NCBI GenBank assembly: GCA_964489525.1
Contig: CAZAYY010000016.1
Span: 35,493-99,492 of the forward strand
DNA from: CAZAYY01 sp964489525
GTDB taxonomy: Bacteria > Chloroflexota > Anaerolineae > Anaerolineales > JABWBV01
Reading direction: 5' to 3'
DNA length: 64,000 bases
The position numbers and the translations under genes are program-made. The notes under the pieces are model-generated. The model did no database searches. It saw nothing but the letters and a program-made list of their open reading frames with translations, and was not told the DNA's origin. This document shows, one piece after another, positions 15,001 through 27,000 of the stretch (its first letter is position 1; the number at the start of each line of letters is the position of its first letter).

Positions 15001-18000
15001 CCACGTAGATGGTGTAGGTGAAAGTGTTGCCAGCGTTGACCGCGCTCTCCGGCATGGAGAACTTGGCTACCCGCAGGTCTGCTTCGCCGAGGATGTAGGT
15101 ATCGGCTTCTGCTACCACATTGTTGTCGCCAGCGCTGCTGTCTGTCCAGTTTACAAATAGGAAGTTAGTGACACTACCGTTCTGGGGCCGATCGGAAGCA
15201 ATCAGCGCCCAAAGGCGGTAAGTGACCGACTCACCGGCAGCCAGCGTACCAAGGTTGCAGAGATTCGCGGTCAGGCACGGGCCGTCCCATACTTCGAAGG
15301 TAAAGCCGAAGGGCAGCACATCGAGCAAGGTCACATCCGCCGCATCCGACGGGCCGTTGTTGGTGACCGTGATTTCGTACATCACCTGCTCGCCCGCATT
15401 TACTTTCTGCGGAACCGAGGTCTTCGTCGCTTCCACAACCGCCTGGCGGATGATGTCGGTGGTTTCACTCAGGTCGCCACCAACCGCAATCGGGGATTGA
15501 GCGTAGAAGAACAGGTTGTTGCTGAGGACTGCAGCGCCTGCAGGTGCCGATGGGTCAATGGCGAAGGTCAGGTAAACCTGGATGGTTTCGCCAGCCGCCA
15601 GCTGACCAATGTCACAGCGCACTGCGCCAAAGGTTTGGGCACAATCTGCGCTCAGTTCATCGAAGTTTGAATACACATCAATGAGCGTGACATACTGGCC
15701 GCCGGATCCAAACACATCGTCAAACTCCAGGTCCCAAACATCGGACGGGCCGTTGTTGGTGATCTGCACCCAATAGGTTACTGTTTCACCAGCCGTTGCC
15801 GGGTCTGTCGAAAAGACATCCGTCTTTAGAACAGCAATGTTGGATAACCGGCCAATAAACTTGGCCGCGATGGCCAGGTTGTCGCTGTTATCCGGGTCAA
15901 AGGTGCCGCTGGTCACAGTGGCCTGGTTCCAGAGGAGTGTTCCAGCTGGTATCCAGGATTCCACTTCGACGGCGATGTCGATGACCTCCACGGCACCCGG
16001 CAGCATATCGCCCAGGTTGCAGGTGACGACCTGGTTGCCCGCGGCCTGTGTAAAGGTGGTGCAGAAAGAGCCAACAGGGAAACCAAGCCCGATAACGCTC
16101 ACGCCAGCCGGCAGGGTGTCTACCACCACAACGCCTTCCGCCGTTGAAATATTGGCATTCTCGATCGTCAGGGTGTACAGCATCGGCGTGCCAGCCAGCA
16201 CCGGACCCAGTGTGACGGTCTTGACAATGCTCAGGTCGGCTACAGCGAAGACGCTGATGAAGTCTTCGGCCATGTTGTTGCTGTAATCCGGGTCGCTCGT
16301 GGTTGAACCGACACGGACAGTGTTCAGCACTTCCATCGCCTCGTTCGCCACCAGGGTCACGTTGATGTACACGCGCTCACCCGGGTCGAGTTCGTCAAGG
16401 GTCATCTGGCCGCAGTTGGACGTGTCGGCCAGCGTACCGGGCGCACCCGCCAGGTCGGCCACACAGGTCGGGCCGCTGGTGAAGGTTCCGGTGGACAGAA
16501 TCGTATCGGAGATGACAATGCCGTAGGCCGTAGACGGGCCGGCGTTGTCAACCACAATGGTATAGGTAAAGGTCTCGCCTGCGGCCACGGTGGTTTCGGG
16601 CAGGCTGAGTTTGACCACAGACAGGTCGGCGGAGCCGAGGACGTAGGTGTCGGCTTCGGCTTCAGCGTAAGCGCCCGTCTCGGTGCCGCTCACGACGGCC
16701 GAGTTGGTCACTTCAACGTTCTGGGTCAGGTTGTAGTCCAGCAGTGCCCAAATATCCACGCTGAAGGTTTCGCCCACGCCCATCGTGCCGATGGTGCAGA
16801 CGACCTCCTGCAGGGTGTTGACACAGCCAGCCGTGTTGACTTCGTAGGTCAAGCCAGCCGGCAGCGTGTCGGTCAGGACCACAGCCGTGGCGGTGGACGG
16901 GCCGTTGTTGGTTACGGTCAGGCTGTATTTCACCTGTTCGCCCGCCACCACTTTGTCGGGGATGCTGTCCTTGCTCAGGGCCAGGTTGGCAACCCGCTCG
17001 ACGTCGGTGCTCTCATCCAGGTCGCTGGACGGGTCGGCGGTGCCGCCGGCGTTAGAAACAATCTGGTTGGTGTAGAGGCCCGCAGCCATGGCCGGGTCGA
17101 GGGCAACGGTCATGTAGAATTCAACCACTGCACCCACGGCAATCGTGCCAATTTCGCAGGTCACTTCGCCAAACGGGGCAGATTCGAAGCAGGTCACGCC
17201 AGCCGGCAGGCTGGAGACGCTGACGTAGCTCATGCCCGCAGGCAGAACGTCTACCAACGAGACACCAAAGGCAGTCGACGGGCCATTGTTCGTAACCCGG
17301 AAGACATAATCGTAGGTTTCGCCCGCAACTGCCGGTTGGCCGTTGTCGTCCTTCTCTATGAAGAGGCCGGACTCAACTTCCACAACCACCAGCGCATCGG
17401 CGGCGTTGTTGGCGTTGTTCAGGTCGAGTGTGGCGGAGCTGACCGAAGCGCTGTTGAACAGGTTCGCCAGGCGCGGCAGGCTCGGGTCCACATCCACGTC
17501 GTAGGTGATGGTGATGGTATCGCCGTCGGCCATGTCGCCCAGGTTGCAGGCAATGTCGCCATCGGTTTCCACCACGCAGGTGCCGCCGGTCGTGGTGACA
17601 TCTGCCAGGGTGACGCTCACGCCAGCCGGCAGGTCATCCACCACCACTACGTTCTGGGCAGCGGACGGGCCGTTGTTGGTTACGGTGACGGTGTACTGCA
17701 TGGTGGTGCCAGCAATGACCTGGACATCCGCAGCAACCTTATTTACTTCCAGGTCGGCCACGGCGGTGATCGAAATCCAGTCATTGTCGTAATTGTTGCT
17801 CATGTTGGGGTCGAAGGTGTCGGCGTCCACTTTGACCACGTTGTTGACTTCGGTGGTCTCGAGGGCTTCGAGTTCAACCGTGACGATAATGCGGTCACCC
17901 GGCAGCAGCAGGTTCCACTGCAGGCTGGTCGGGCAGGAGCCGCCATCTTCCGTCGGGACTGCGGTGCAGCCCACGATGGATACAGCGCCGCTGCTCAGGA

Positions 18001-21000
18001 TGTCGTCATCCAGAACCACGTTGAAGGCAGCCGAAGGACCGGCGTTGTCAATATAGATCGTGTAGGTGAAGGTGTCGCCCGCGTTGACGGCGTTCTCCGG
18101 CATGGAGAATTTCTCAATTCGCAGGTCGGCTTCGCCCAGGATGTAGGTCAGGGCAGTGAAGGTGTTGTTGGTGGTGTTCGTGTCGGTGGTGACCGAGCTG
18201 ACCTCGACCAGGTTAGTCAGGTTGATATCCTGGGTGGTGGAGAAAGCCACCAGCGCCCAGATGTCGTAGGTCACGCTCTCGCCCACAGCCAGGTTACCCA
18301 GCGTGCAAACCACCTCACCGGCGGTCTCAAGGCAGACGCCGCTGTCGAGTGAGTTGACTTCGTAAGTCATCTCAACCGGCAGGGTGTCGGTCACGACCAC
18401 GGTCAGAGCATTCGACGGACCATTGTTCGTAGCAGTGATGGTGTATTTCACCTGTTCACCGGCCACAACTTTCTGCGGGGTGCTCGTCTTGGTGACGCTC
18501 AGGTCGGCGTCCACCACTACCTGAACGGTCTCGGGGAAGTCGCTGTTTGGCGTGAAGCCAAGCGGCGAGGACGCATTAATATCCACGTAGTTGGTGTAGG
18601 GGCCAGCCGGTAAGGCAGGATCCACCAAGAAAGTGAGATATACATCGTGGGACGCGCCGACTTCGAGATCACCCAGGTGACAATCAACCGACTGGTAGTT
18701 GCCATCCGTAGTGCAGTAACCCGAGTCCGTGTTCCCATAATTCGTAATCTCGTATTCAACCAGCGTAAAGCCGTCCGGGATGTAGTCATAGAAGAAAACA
18801 TTCCTCGCAACGCTTGGGCCCGTGTTTTGAATATAAATGTAGTACTCAACCGTGGTACCGGCAGTCACCGGGGACTGTAAGGTGAATTTCTCAACATACA
18901 AGACGGACAGGGCTTCGACGGGGGTAGGTTCACGGTCGGCGTTGTTGCTCATATCGTCATCGAAGGTATCGCTGGTGACCACCACCTCGTTGTTCAGACG
19001 GGTACCATCCGGCACCCAATCAGCAACATTCACATAAATCGTGCGAGTCAACACTTCGCCCGCGGTCATATTGCCGAGGTTGCAGGTCATGACCTGACTG
19101 CCCGTAAAGGTCGTGCAGTCAGATGACATAATCCACATCGTCGTGCCAGTCGGGAGCGTATCCACCACAACCACATTCTGAGCCGCAGACGGGCCGGTGT
19201 TGGTCACCGTGATGGTGTATGACATGATGGTACCGGCCTGCACAAAGGGCACGCTGGCCTGTTTGGTAACAGCCAGGTCAGCTACGGCGGTGATGGAAAT
19301 GAAGTCCGCCGCAGCATTGTTGCTGGTGTTCGGGTCGAAGGTGTCCGAAGTCACCTGGACCAGGTTGAGCACCTGCCCGGCGTCGTCGGAGGTGAAGGTG
19401 ATGTCCACAATCACCCGTTCGTTCGGGTCGAGTTCGTCAATCGTGAAGGACGGGCAGCCCGCCAGCGTGACCACAGCACCCGGGGCATCCGTGGTGTTGT
19501 CGAAACAGGTCGGGCCAGCGCTGAAGCCGACAGTCCAGATCAGGTTGTCGGCCACAGAGACATTGTAAGCCGTAGACGGGCCGAAGTTGTCCACCACCAC
19601 GCGGTAGGTGTACGGCTGCCCAGCCTGGACGACGTCCGAAGGCAGGCTGAGCTTGGTGATCACCAGGTCGGCCGAGCCTTCCACAAAGGTCAGGGCCGTA
19701 TCGGTGGCGAGGTTGTCGCCAGCGCTGCTGTCGGTCCAGGTGACAGTAACGGCATTGGTAACATTCAGGTTCTGCGCCTGGGCGGCGTCAATCAGCGCCC
19801 AGAGGTTAAAGGTGCGGCTTTCGCCAGCGGCGAGCGTGCCAAGGTTGCAGCCAGTCGCAGTCAGGCACGGGCCGTCCCAAACTTCGAAGGTAAAGCCCGC
19901 GGGCAGCACATCGGTCAGGATGACATCCGCCGCATCCGACGGGCCGTTGTTGGTGACGGTGATTTCATACTTGACCTGCTCGCCCGCATTGACTTTCTGC
20001 GGAACCGAGGTCTTGCTCACTTCGACAACCGCCTGGCTAGCGTGGTAAACATCAATGGTAGCGGTGTTGTTGGCAAGGTCCGGATCAGGTATGATGGATT
20101 CAACGCTCACGGTGTTCGGGAAGTTGCCGGCCGGCATCGCCGGGTCGATAAATACTTCCACCTGCACCCAATGGTAGGAGGCGAACGGCGATATGACCTC
20201 AGACACCGGTAAACTGCCGAAATAGCAGTAAAGGGTGTTTAAATTCGTTACAAAGCAATCCAGAGGTCTAATTTCCTCATTGATCAGCTGAACTGAAGCA
20301 CGCACAAAGGTGTAGTTCGGGTTGAGCGCGTCTACAAGGGCAACATCGTATGCCGCGGAGGGGCCAATATTGCGAATGAAATATTCAAACACCTGGGTCG
20401 TGCCAGCAAGCCACGGAGTACCAATCGTGTTATCTATGGCGCTCTTGAGAATCCGGAGATTTGCAGATGTCGTGACAGGGATGCTGATGTCGGCAAGATT
20501 GTCACTCAGGTCGGAATCAAATGTGTTTGCAGAAATCGAGACCTGGTTCCAAATCTCCGTGCTGTCCGGGATAAATTGATCGAGGAGCACGGTTACGGTA
20601 AACGAGCCGGAAGCCCCAGCCGCCAGGTCGCCAACCGGGCAGATAACCACCTGGTTGCCAGCAGCCTGGGTGAAGGTGGAGCAGGCCGGGGATGCACTCT
20701 GAACGATTGCGACGGCGGGCAGGGTGTCCGCCACCACCACACCATCAGCAGCGGACGGGCCGGCATTGGCGTAATTCAGTGTGTAGGTGACCAGGCCACC
20801 CGCAAGGTACGGGGCCGCAGAGACACTCTTGCTGATGCTCAGGTCGGCCACGGCAGTGATGGAAATGAAGTCCGCCGCAGCATTGTTGCTGGTGTCCGGG
20901 TCGGCGGTGTTGGAGGTCACCTGGACCTGGTTGAGCACCTGCCCGGCATCGTCGGAGGTGAAGGTGATGTCCACAATCACCCGTTCGTTCGGGTCGAGTT

Positions 21001-24000
21001 CGTCAATGGTGAAGGACGGGCAGCCCGCCAGCGTGACCACAGCACCCGGGGCGGCAGTGACGTCGTCCACACAGGTCGGGCCAGCGCTGAAGCTGACGGT
21101 CGAGAGCAGGTTGTCCAACACGGAGACGTTATAAGCGGTAGACGGGCCGTAGTTGTCCACCACCACGCGGTAGGTGAACGGTTGGCCAGCCTGGACGACA
21201 TCCGAAGGCAGGCTGAGCTTGGTGATCACCAGGTCGGCGGAGCCGAGGACGTAGGTTTCGGCGGTGGCTTCGTTGTTGTTGGTATCCGGATCGCCGATTG
21301 AACCAGAGTCATAACCCACGGAAACCGTGTTGGTCAGGATGGTACCGACCGGGGTGGCCGGGTCTACCAGGGCCCAGGCATTGAAGCTGTAGCTCTGGCC
21401 GGGGGCGAGGTCGGGGATCGAGCACAGGAAAGTGGACGGTCCTAATGGAGAGCAACCAGCCGCGGTTACAAGTTCCAGGGTCAGCTCGGAAGACATGAAG
21501 TCATCCAGGACAATGCTGTTCGCCAGGGACGGGCCGTTGTTGGTGACAGTGATGGTGTATTTCACCTGTTCACCGGCCACGACTTTCTCTGGCGTGCTGG
21601 TCTTGGTGACTTCCAGATCGCCCGAGCGGATGATACCGAGGTCGGAGGTAGTAATCGAGCCAGCCGCGATGACCGGGTTGAACAGGCTGTGGGTGAAGAA
21701 GCCCAGGCTGTTCGAAACCACGGTTACGGGGGTGGCGGGGTCTACGTCAAAGGTCAGGACGACAATCATGCTGTCGCCAGCCGCCAGGTTGCCCAGGTCG
21801 CAGGTGACGATAAAGGTTGCCACACCCTGGGCGCATTCGGGGTTCGGATAGCCTACGATCGTAGCAGACGCCAGGTCCATATATTGGCCGCCAGCGGTGA
21901 ATGCGTCTACCATCGTCAGGTTGTGCAGGTCGGACGGGCCATTGTTGGTGAGCAGAATCGCATAGCTGGTTTGCGTACCGGCCGTTGCGAAGGTACTGTT
22001 GGTCTTGACCACCAGCAGTTCGGTAGCCTGGGCGACAGTCACACTGGCGCTGGCCGCGTTGTTGCTGTTGTCATCGTCAAAGGTCTGGCTGGAGACAACC
22101 GCCTGATTGGTCAGGCCCACGTTGTAAATGGCGCTGTCTACCACCGTGACGATCGTCAGCGATTGGCTGGCAGCCGGCGCAAGAGCGCCCAAAGCACAGA
22201 TAACCACCTGGACGCCAGCGGGCTGGGTATAGGTGGTGCAGGCTGCGGGCAGGCTGGTCACCGTAACACCCGCAGGCAGGGTGTCTACCACCACCACATT
22301 TTGGGCAGTGGAAGGCCCACCGTTGGTGGCCGTCAGGACATAGGTAATTTGGTAGAAATCCGGGGTGCCCGGTACAAGCAGCAGGCTGGCCGATTTATCG
22401 AGGTCCAGGTCTGCCACGCCGGTCACGGAGATGAAGGCATCGGCGTAGTTGTTGCCCAAATCCGGGTCAGCAGTGGACGAAAGGACAGAGACCAGGTTGT
22501 TGACCGAAATGGCTTCGGTGGCCACCAGGCCCAGGTCAATCCGGATGCGGCCCAGCGGGGCGAGCACGTCAAAGGTATGGTCCGGGCAGGTTCCGCCAGC
22601 AATGCTGGTGCCGGAAGGCAGCGTCACGGTGCAGCCGTTGATGCTGAAAGCGCCGCTGGAGAGGATGGTGTCGGAAACCACCACGTTGAAGGCCGCAGAT
22701 GGGCCGTAGTTATCCACAAAGATGGTGTAAGTAAAGGCCTGCCCGGCAGCCACTTCGCTGACGGCAGACACCTTGGTCACCGCCAGGTCGGCGGAGCCAA
22801 GGATAAAGGTCGGGGCAGCACCCGTGGCGATAGAAGAGGCCTCGGTGGCAGAGAGTTCAACCGTGTTATCCACGGAGACGTTTTGGGGTGTCGAAGCGCC
22901 CACGAGCGCCCAGATATCGAAGCTGACCGATTCGCCAGCGCCGAGGGAGGCAACATCACAGGTAACGACCTGGCCAAGCACGGAGCAGCCGCCGTTGTCC
23001 ACTTCGTATGTCAGGCCAGCGGGCAGGGTGTCGGTAAATACCAGGTTGGTGGCAATGGACGGGCCGTTGTTGGTGCCGGTGATGGTGTATTTCACCTGCT
23101 CGCCCGCAACCACTTTCTGCGGCGTGCTGGTCTTGCTCACCTGCAGGTTGGCCACGCGAGTCACATCCGTGTCTTCGCTGGTGTCATTGCCCGGGTCGCT
23201 GAAGTCGCCCAACACTGCGTCCCAGGTCACGTTGTTCGTCACGGTGCCTGCGCCAGTGTTCTGATCCACAAAGACGGTCATGTACACCGTGATATCCTGG
23301 TCCACAGCGATATCGCCAAAGTAGCAGTAGGCGCCACCCGCTGCGGGCTGGCAGTCCACACCCGGCGGGTTGCTGTAGGCGCTGCGGTAGCCGAAGCCAG
23401 CCGGCAGCACATCGTTGAAGAAGACGCCGCGAGCAGCCGACGGGCCGTCGTTGGTCACGGTAAAGACGTATTCAAATTCCTGGCCGGCCACAGCGCCAAC
23501 CCCGAGGTCGTCCTTGTTGACGTACAAAATGGCTTCGGCGTCCACGATTACGGCAGTATTGGCAACGTTGTTCGCCATGTCGAGTTCAAAGGTGTCGGCA
23601 TAGGCGGTGGCGCTGTTGAACAGTTCCGTAAGCACGGGCACGTTGGGGTTCACCAGGACGGTGATTAATACCTCAACCGAAGCGCCGGAAGCCAGGCTGC
23701 CCAATTCGCACTCCACCGGGTTGGCGAGCACGCAGGAAGCCGGGGTCACCGATTGAACGGCCACGCCGGCCGGCAGGAAGTCGGTCAGGTAAACATTTTC
23801 GGCGGTGGAGGGACCATTATTGGTAACCGTGACGGTGTAGAGCAGGGTCTCACCGGCGAGCACCACGGTGGGCGTGGCCTCTTTGGTCACGCTCAGGTCG
23901 GCAGCGGCCATCACGGTGATAAAGTCGCTGGAGAAGTTGTTGGTCAGGTCCGGGTCTTCCGAAGCAGCATAGACACGGACGTAGTTATTGACATCCTGGG

Positions 24001-27000
24001 CCGAGGTGGCCGTAACGGTAATCACCAGGGTGGCGCGGCTGATGCCCTCGCCAAGCGGGGGCAGGCCATCGAGAAGAGCCGTAATCACGCCGCCGCTCTC
24101 CGTACAGGAGTTCACGTTGGCGCTGGAGGCACAGCCGCCATAAGTGAAGCTGCCGCTGGAGACAATGTTGTCGGTGATGACCACCGTGCGCGCCCACGAC
24201 GGGCCGAGGTTGTCCACGTAGATGGTGTAGGTAAAGGTTTCCCCGGCCAATACAGTGGTATCCGGCTTGCTGAATTTTTCAATCCGCAGGTCGGCGGATT
24301 CTTCCACCACGTGGGTCAGGGTGTAGGTGTTGTTTTCGGGGAAGAAGTCGTCGTCCAGGATGGTGCTCGTGCTGGTCAGGGTGACGACGTTCTCCAGGAC
24401 AATGTAGCCATTGGCATTACCAAAGGCATCGGCGTAGACCGCATCCGACGGGACCGAGGCCATGAAGCTGAAGGATTTGCTGGTGCCGTAGGGCATCGCG
24501 CCTGCAACACAAACCACCAGGTTCGGGGCAGTGAAGCTGCATTCCGAGCTGCTGTTCATGTAGGTCAGGGTGATAGGCAGGGTGTCAGTGATGACCACAT
24601 CATCCGCATCACTGTTGCCGTAGAAGTTGCTGTTGGTCACAGTGATAAAGTACTGCAGAATTCCACCCGCAATCACCGGGTCGGGGCTGACGGTCTTGGT
24701 CACCTGCAGGTCGCCAATCACATTCAACACATCAATGAACTCAAAGTTCTCATGGTAGATGGGCTGCATGGTGTTGACGTTGATCACACCAAACGACCAG
24801 GGCAGGAAGGTGGCGAAGTTGTCCTGTGCATCGGCATACAGTTCATCGTAGTTATCCATACCATCCAGGTAGTAGGTGGTATCGGGGGAAGCCTGCATGT
24901 AGAGCACATCATCGCCTGCGCCCAGGTCGAAGTTAAAGGTTTCAAACGAGTAGTAGTACAGCGTGCCCGTGTTGTAGGGGCCGCCCACCAGGCTGTCCAC
25001 CGTCATGTTGTAGGTGTCACCGGTGCCCACTGCACTGTTGTCGGCATTGAAGACATCATCGCCATCGCCGCCGTTGTAGGTGAAGGTACCTGCACCGGTG
25101 TTGGCCGTGGTGGTGACGGTGTCGTTACCATCGCCTGCGTTGAAGGTGAAGTTGGCTGTCGTAAAGCCCAAATCGAGGGCGTTGACGATCAGGTTCTTGT
25201 CATCACCCGGGTCGTCGTTGATGGTCAGCGAAGTGGTCGGGTTGGAGAAGGTGGTGAATTCAAAGTCGCCAGCAAGGCTGAAGATTTCCGACAGGCCCGC
25301 ACCAGCGTTGTCCTGGACGGTGACCGTATCGCCGCTGCCATCAGGCAGGTTGAAGATGATGTCGCTGACGGAGCCAAAGTTGGCCAGGATGGGTTCGAGG
25401 CCGGTGTAATTAAAGGTAAAGGCATCCAACACAACATTGCCCGCGCTCGGGTCCACATCGTCGTAGTTAAAGGTCGCCAGGCCGAACGTGCCGTTAAGCA
25501 GTTCCAGGCTGTCGCCCGGGCTTGTTGTGGGAGCGCCGCCGTTTACGGTAACGGAGGTACCGGGGATGCCGCTGTAATTGGCGAAGTCAAAGCGCAGAAC
25601 ATCCGCTCCATCACCGCCGTTTACAGAGCCAAGTCCACCCAAGCCAGTAAAGGTTACTACCGGTGCCGCGGGTTGGGCATAGGTAGCATTGAGCATGGTC
25701 GTTGTAATAGAAGAGCTGCTTTGCGGCGCTACAATCACCGTGTTGCCATCCACATTATCGGTCAGCGACAAAGTGTCATTGTTGCTGCCATCGCCATTAA
25801 AGACGATGGTTTCAGTGGAGATTGTACCCACACGCCCTGTAAAGGCGCCATTCGCGCGGAACTGCGAAAAGGTGCAGCACGCACGCGAAACGTTGTTGGG
25901 AGTGAAAGGATAATAGTCAAAAAGAATGTTGCGGGCTATTACGGCGCTGTCATTGATGGTCAGTGTATCCAAGCCATTATCACCACGGAAGCTCAAAGCG
26001 CTTGTGGTGATGTCAGCGGTAACATTCAAGACAAAGCTGTCTGCCCCATCGGGTTGGCAGCTCGGGAAAGCAAAAGGCGTCGCGCGGGTGCCTGGAATGG
26101 ACACACCGCCAATAAACCGAACCGCGCCTGTAAAATCAACCGAACCAGCCAGGGAACTGCCCGTGATGTTAAAGGTGTCGCCCGCGCTGCAGCCAGAAAT
26201 GTAGGATGTACCTGCGGTGCTGGAAACGTTAATCACATCCGCGCCGGTGCTGCCTACAAGTTCGACGGTTTCAACGCCAGCAAAATTCACCGTCAGAGTA
26301 TTCACCCCGTCGGCGCGAGCCAATTGTGCACTGCTGAAGGTATAAACATTGGCGCCATCGGCATCCAGGGAATCTTCAAAATACAGGAAATCAGAACTGC
26401 TACCTCCGGTAATTCCCAGAGTCGCGGTGCCCAACCCGTCCAAATCGCGCGTGGTGTTGCCACCTGTGACGTAGAAATAATCCGCAGCCGTTCCACCATT
26501 GAAGGTTTCCAGGTTGGTAAACGTGCCGCCCAGGCCGGTGACCGTGCCCGCGCCGCCGGGACCGGTGAAGATCCAGGTGTTGGTAACGTTGTCGCCGTTC
26601 AGAGTGTCCATGCCGGCCAGGCCGTCAATATTGCCAGAAAGCGTGCCGCCGCTGAAAGTAAAGGTATCGCTGGCAGTACCGCCGGTCAGATTGTCAATGT
26701 TTACAAAGCCGATACCAGTTTTACCGGTAAGACTGCCTGCATCGGAGCCTGTAATCAAAAATTCATTCCCATCGTCATCTCCAACAACGGTATCAATACC
26801 ATTGACACCAACAATGGCGCCGCCAAGGCTACCCGTGTTGGTAAATGTAAAGGTGTCATTGCCGCCCCGGCCAACCAGGCCTTCAACATTGGTGAAGCCA
26901 GTCATAAGACCGGTAAGAACACCAGCATTTACGCCATTGATTGTGAACGAGTCTGCGTTGTTGGTGCCATAAATGGTATCGCTGCCACCGCCACCATCAA

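Larger units (their letters stand above)
1..24720 (-). repeat. DUF11 tandem array with four-module higher-order period
   Basis: The GPS motif (plus-strand gacgggccg variants) recurs about every 400 bp: I count about 62 between 24.6 kb and 80. Four module types alternate in protein order A-D-C-B. Type A carries KYTIxVTNNGPSDA, type D YTIYVDNLGPS followed by ILSSG, type C VTVTNNGPSTAxNVVV, and type B FTVTNDGPSVAR. Type D sits near 24200, 22699, 21142, 19577, 18030, 16532, 14986, 13437, 11913, 10290, 8639, 6826, 4891, 3275, 1680 and 80. This gives 15 super-units of about 1.50-1.94 kb. Positions are read by eye and accurate to tens of bases. Confidence 0.85.

Noticed and set aside
1..24720. Regular spacing of near-identical motifs as a CRISPR array
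   Set aside because: The repeats are coding, diverged and about 400 bp apart, with no short identical repeats and spacers and no cas genes.
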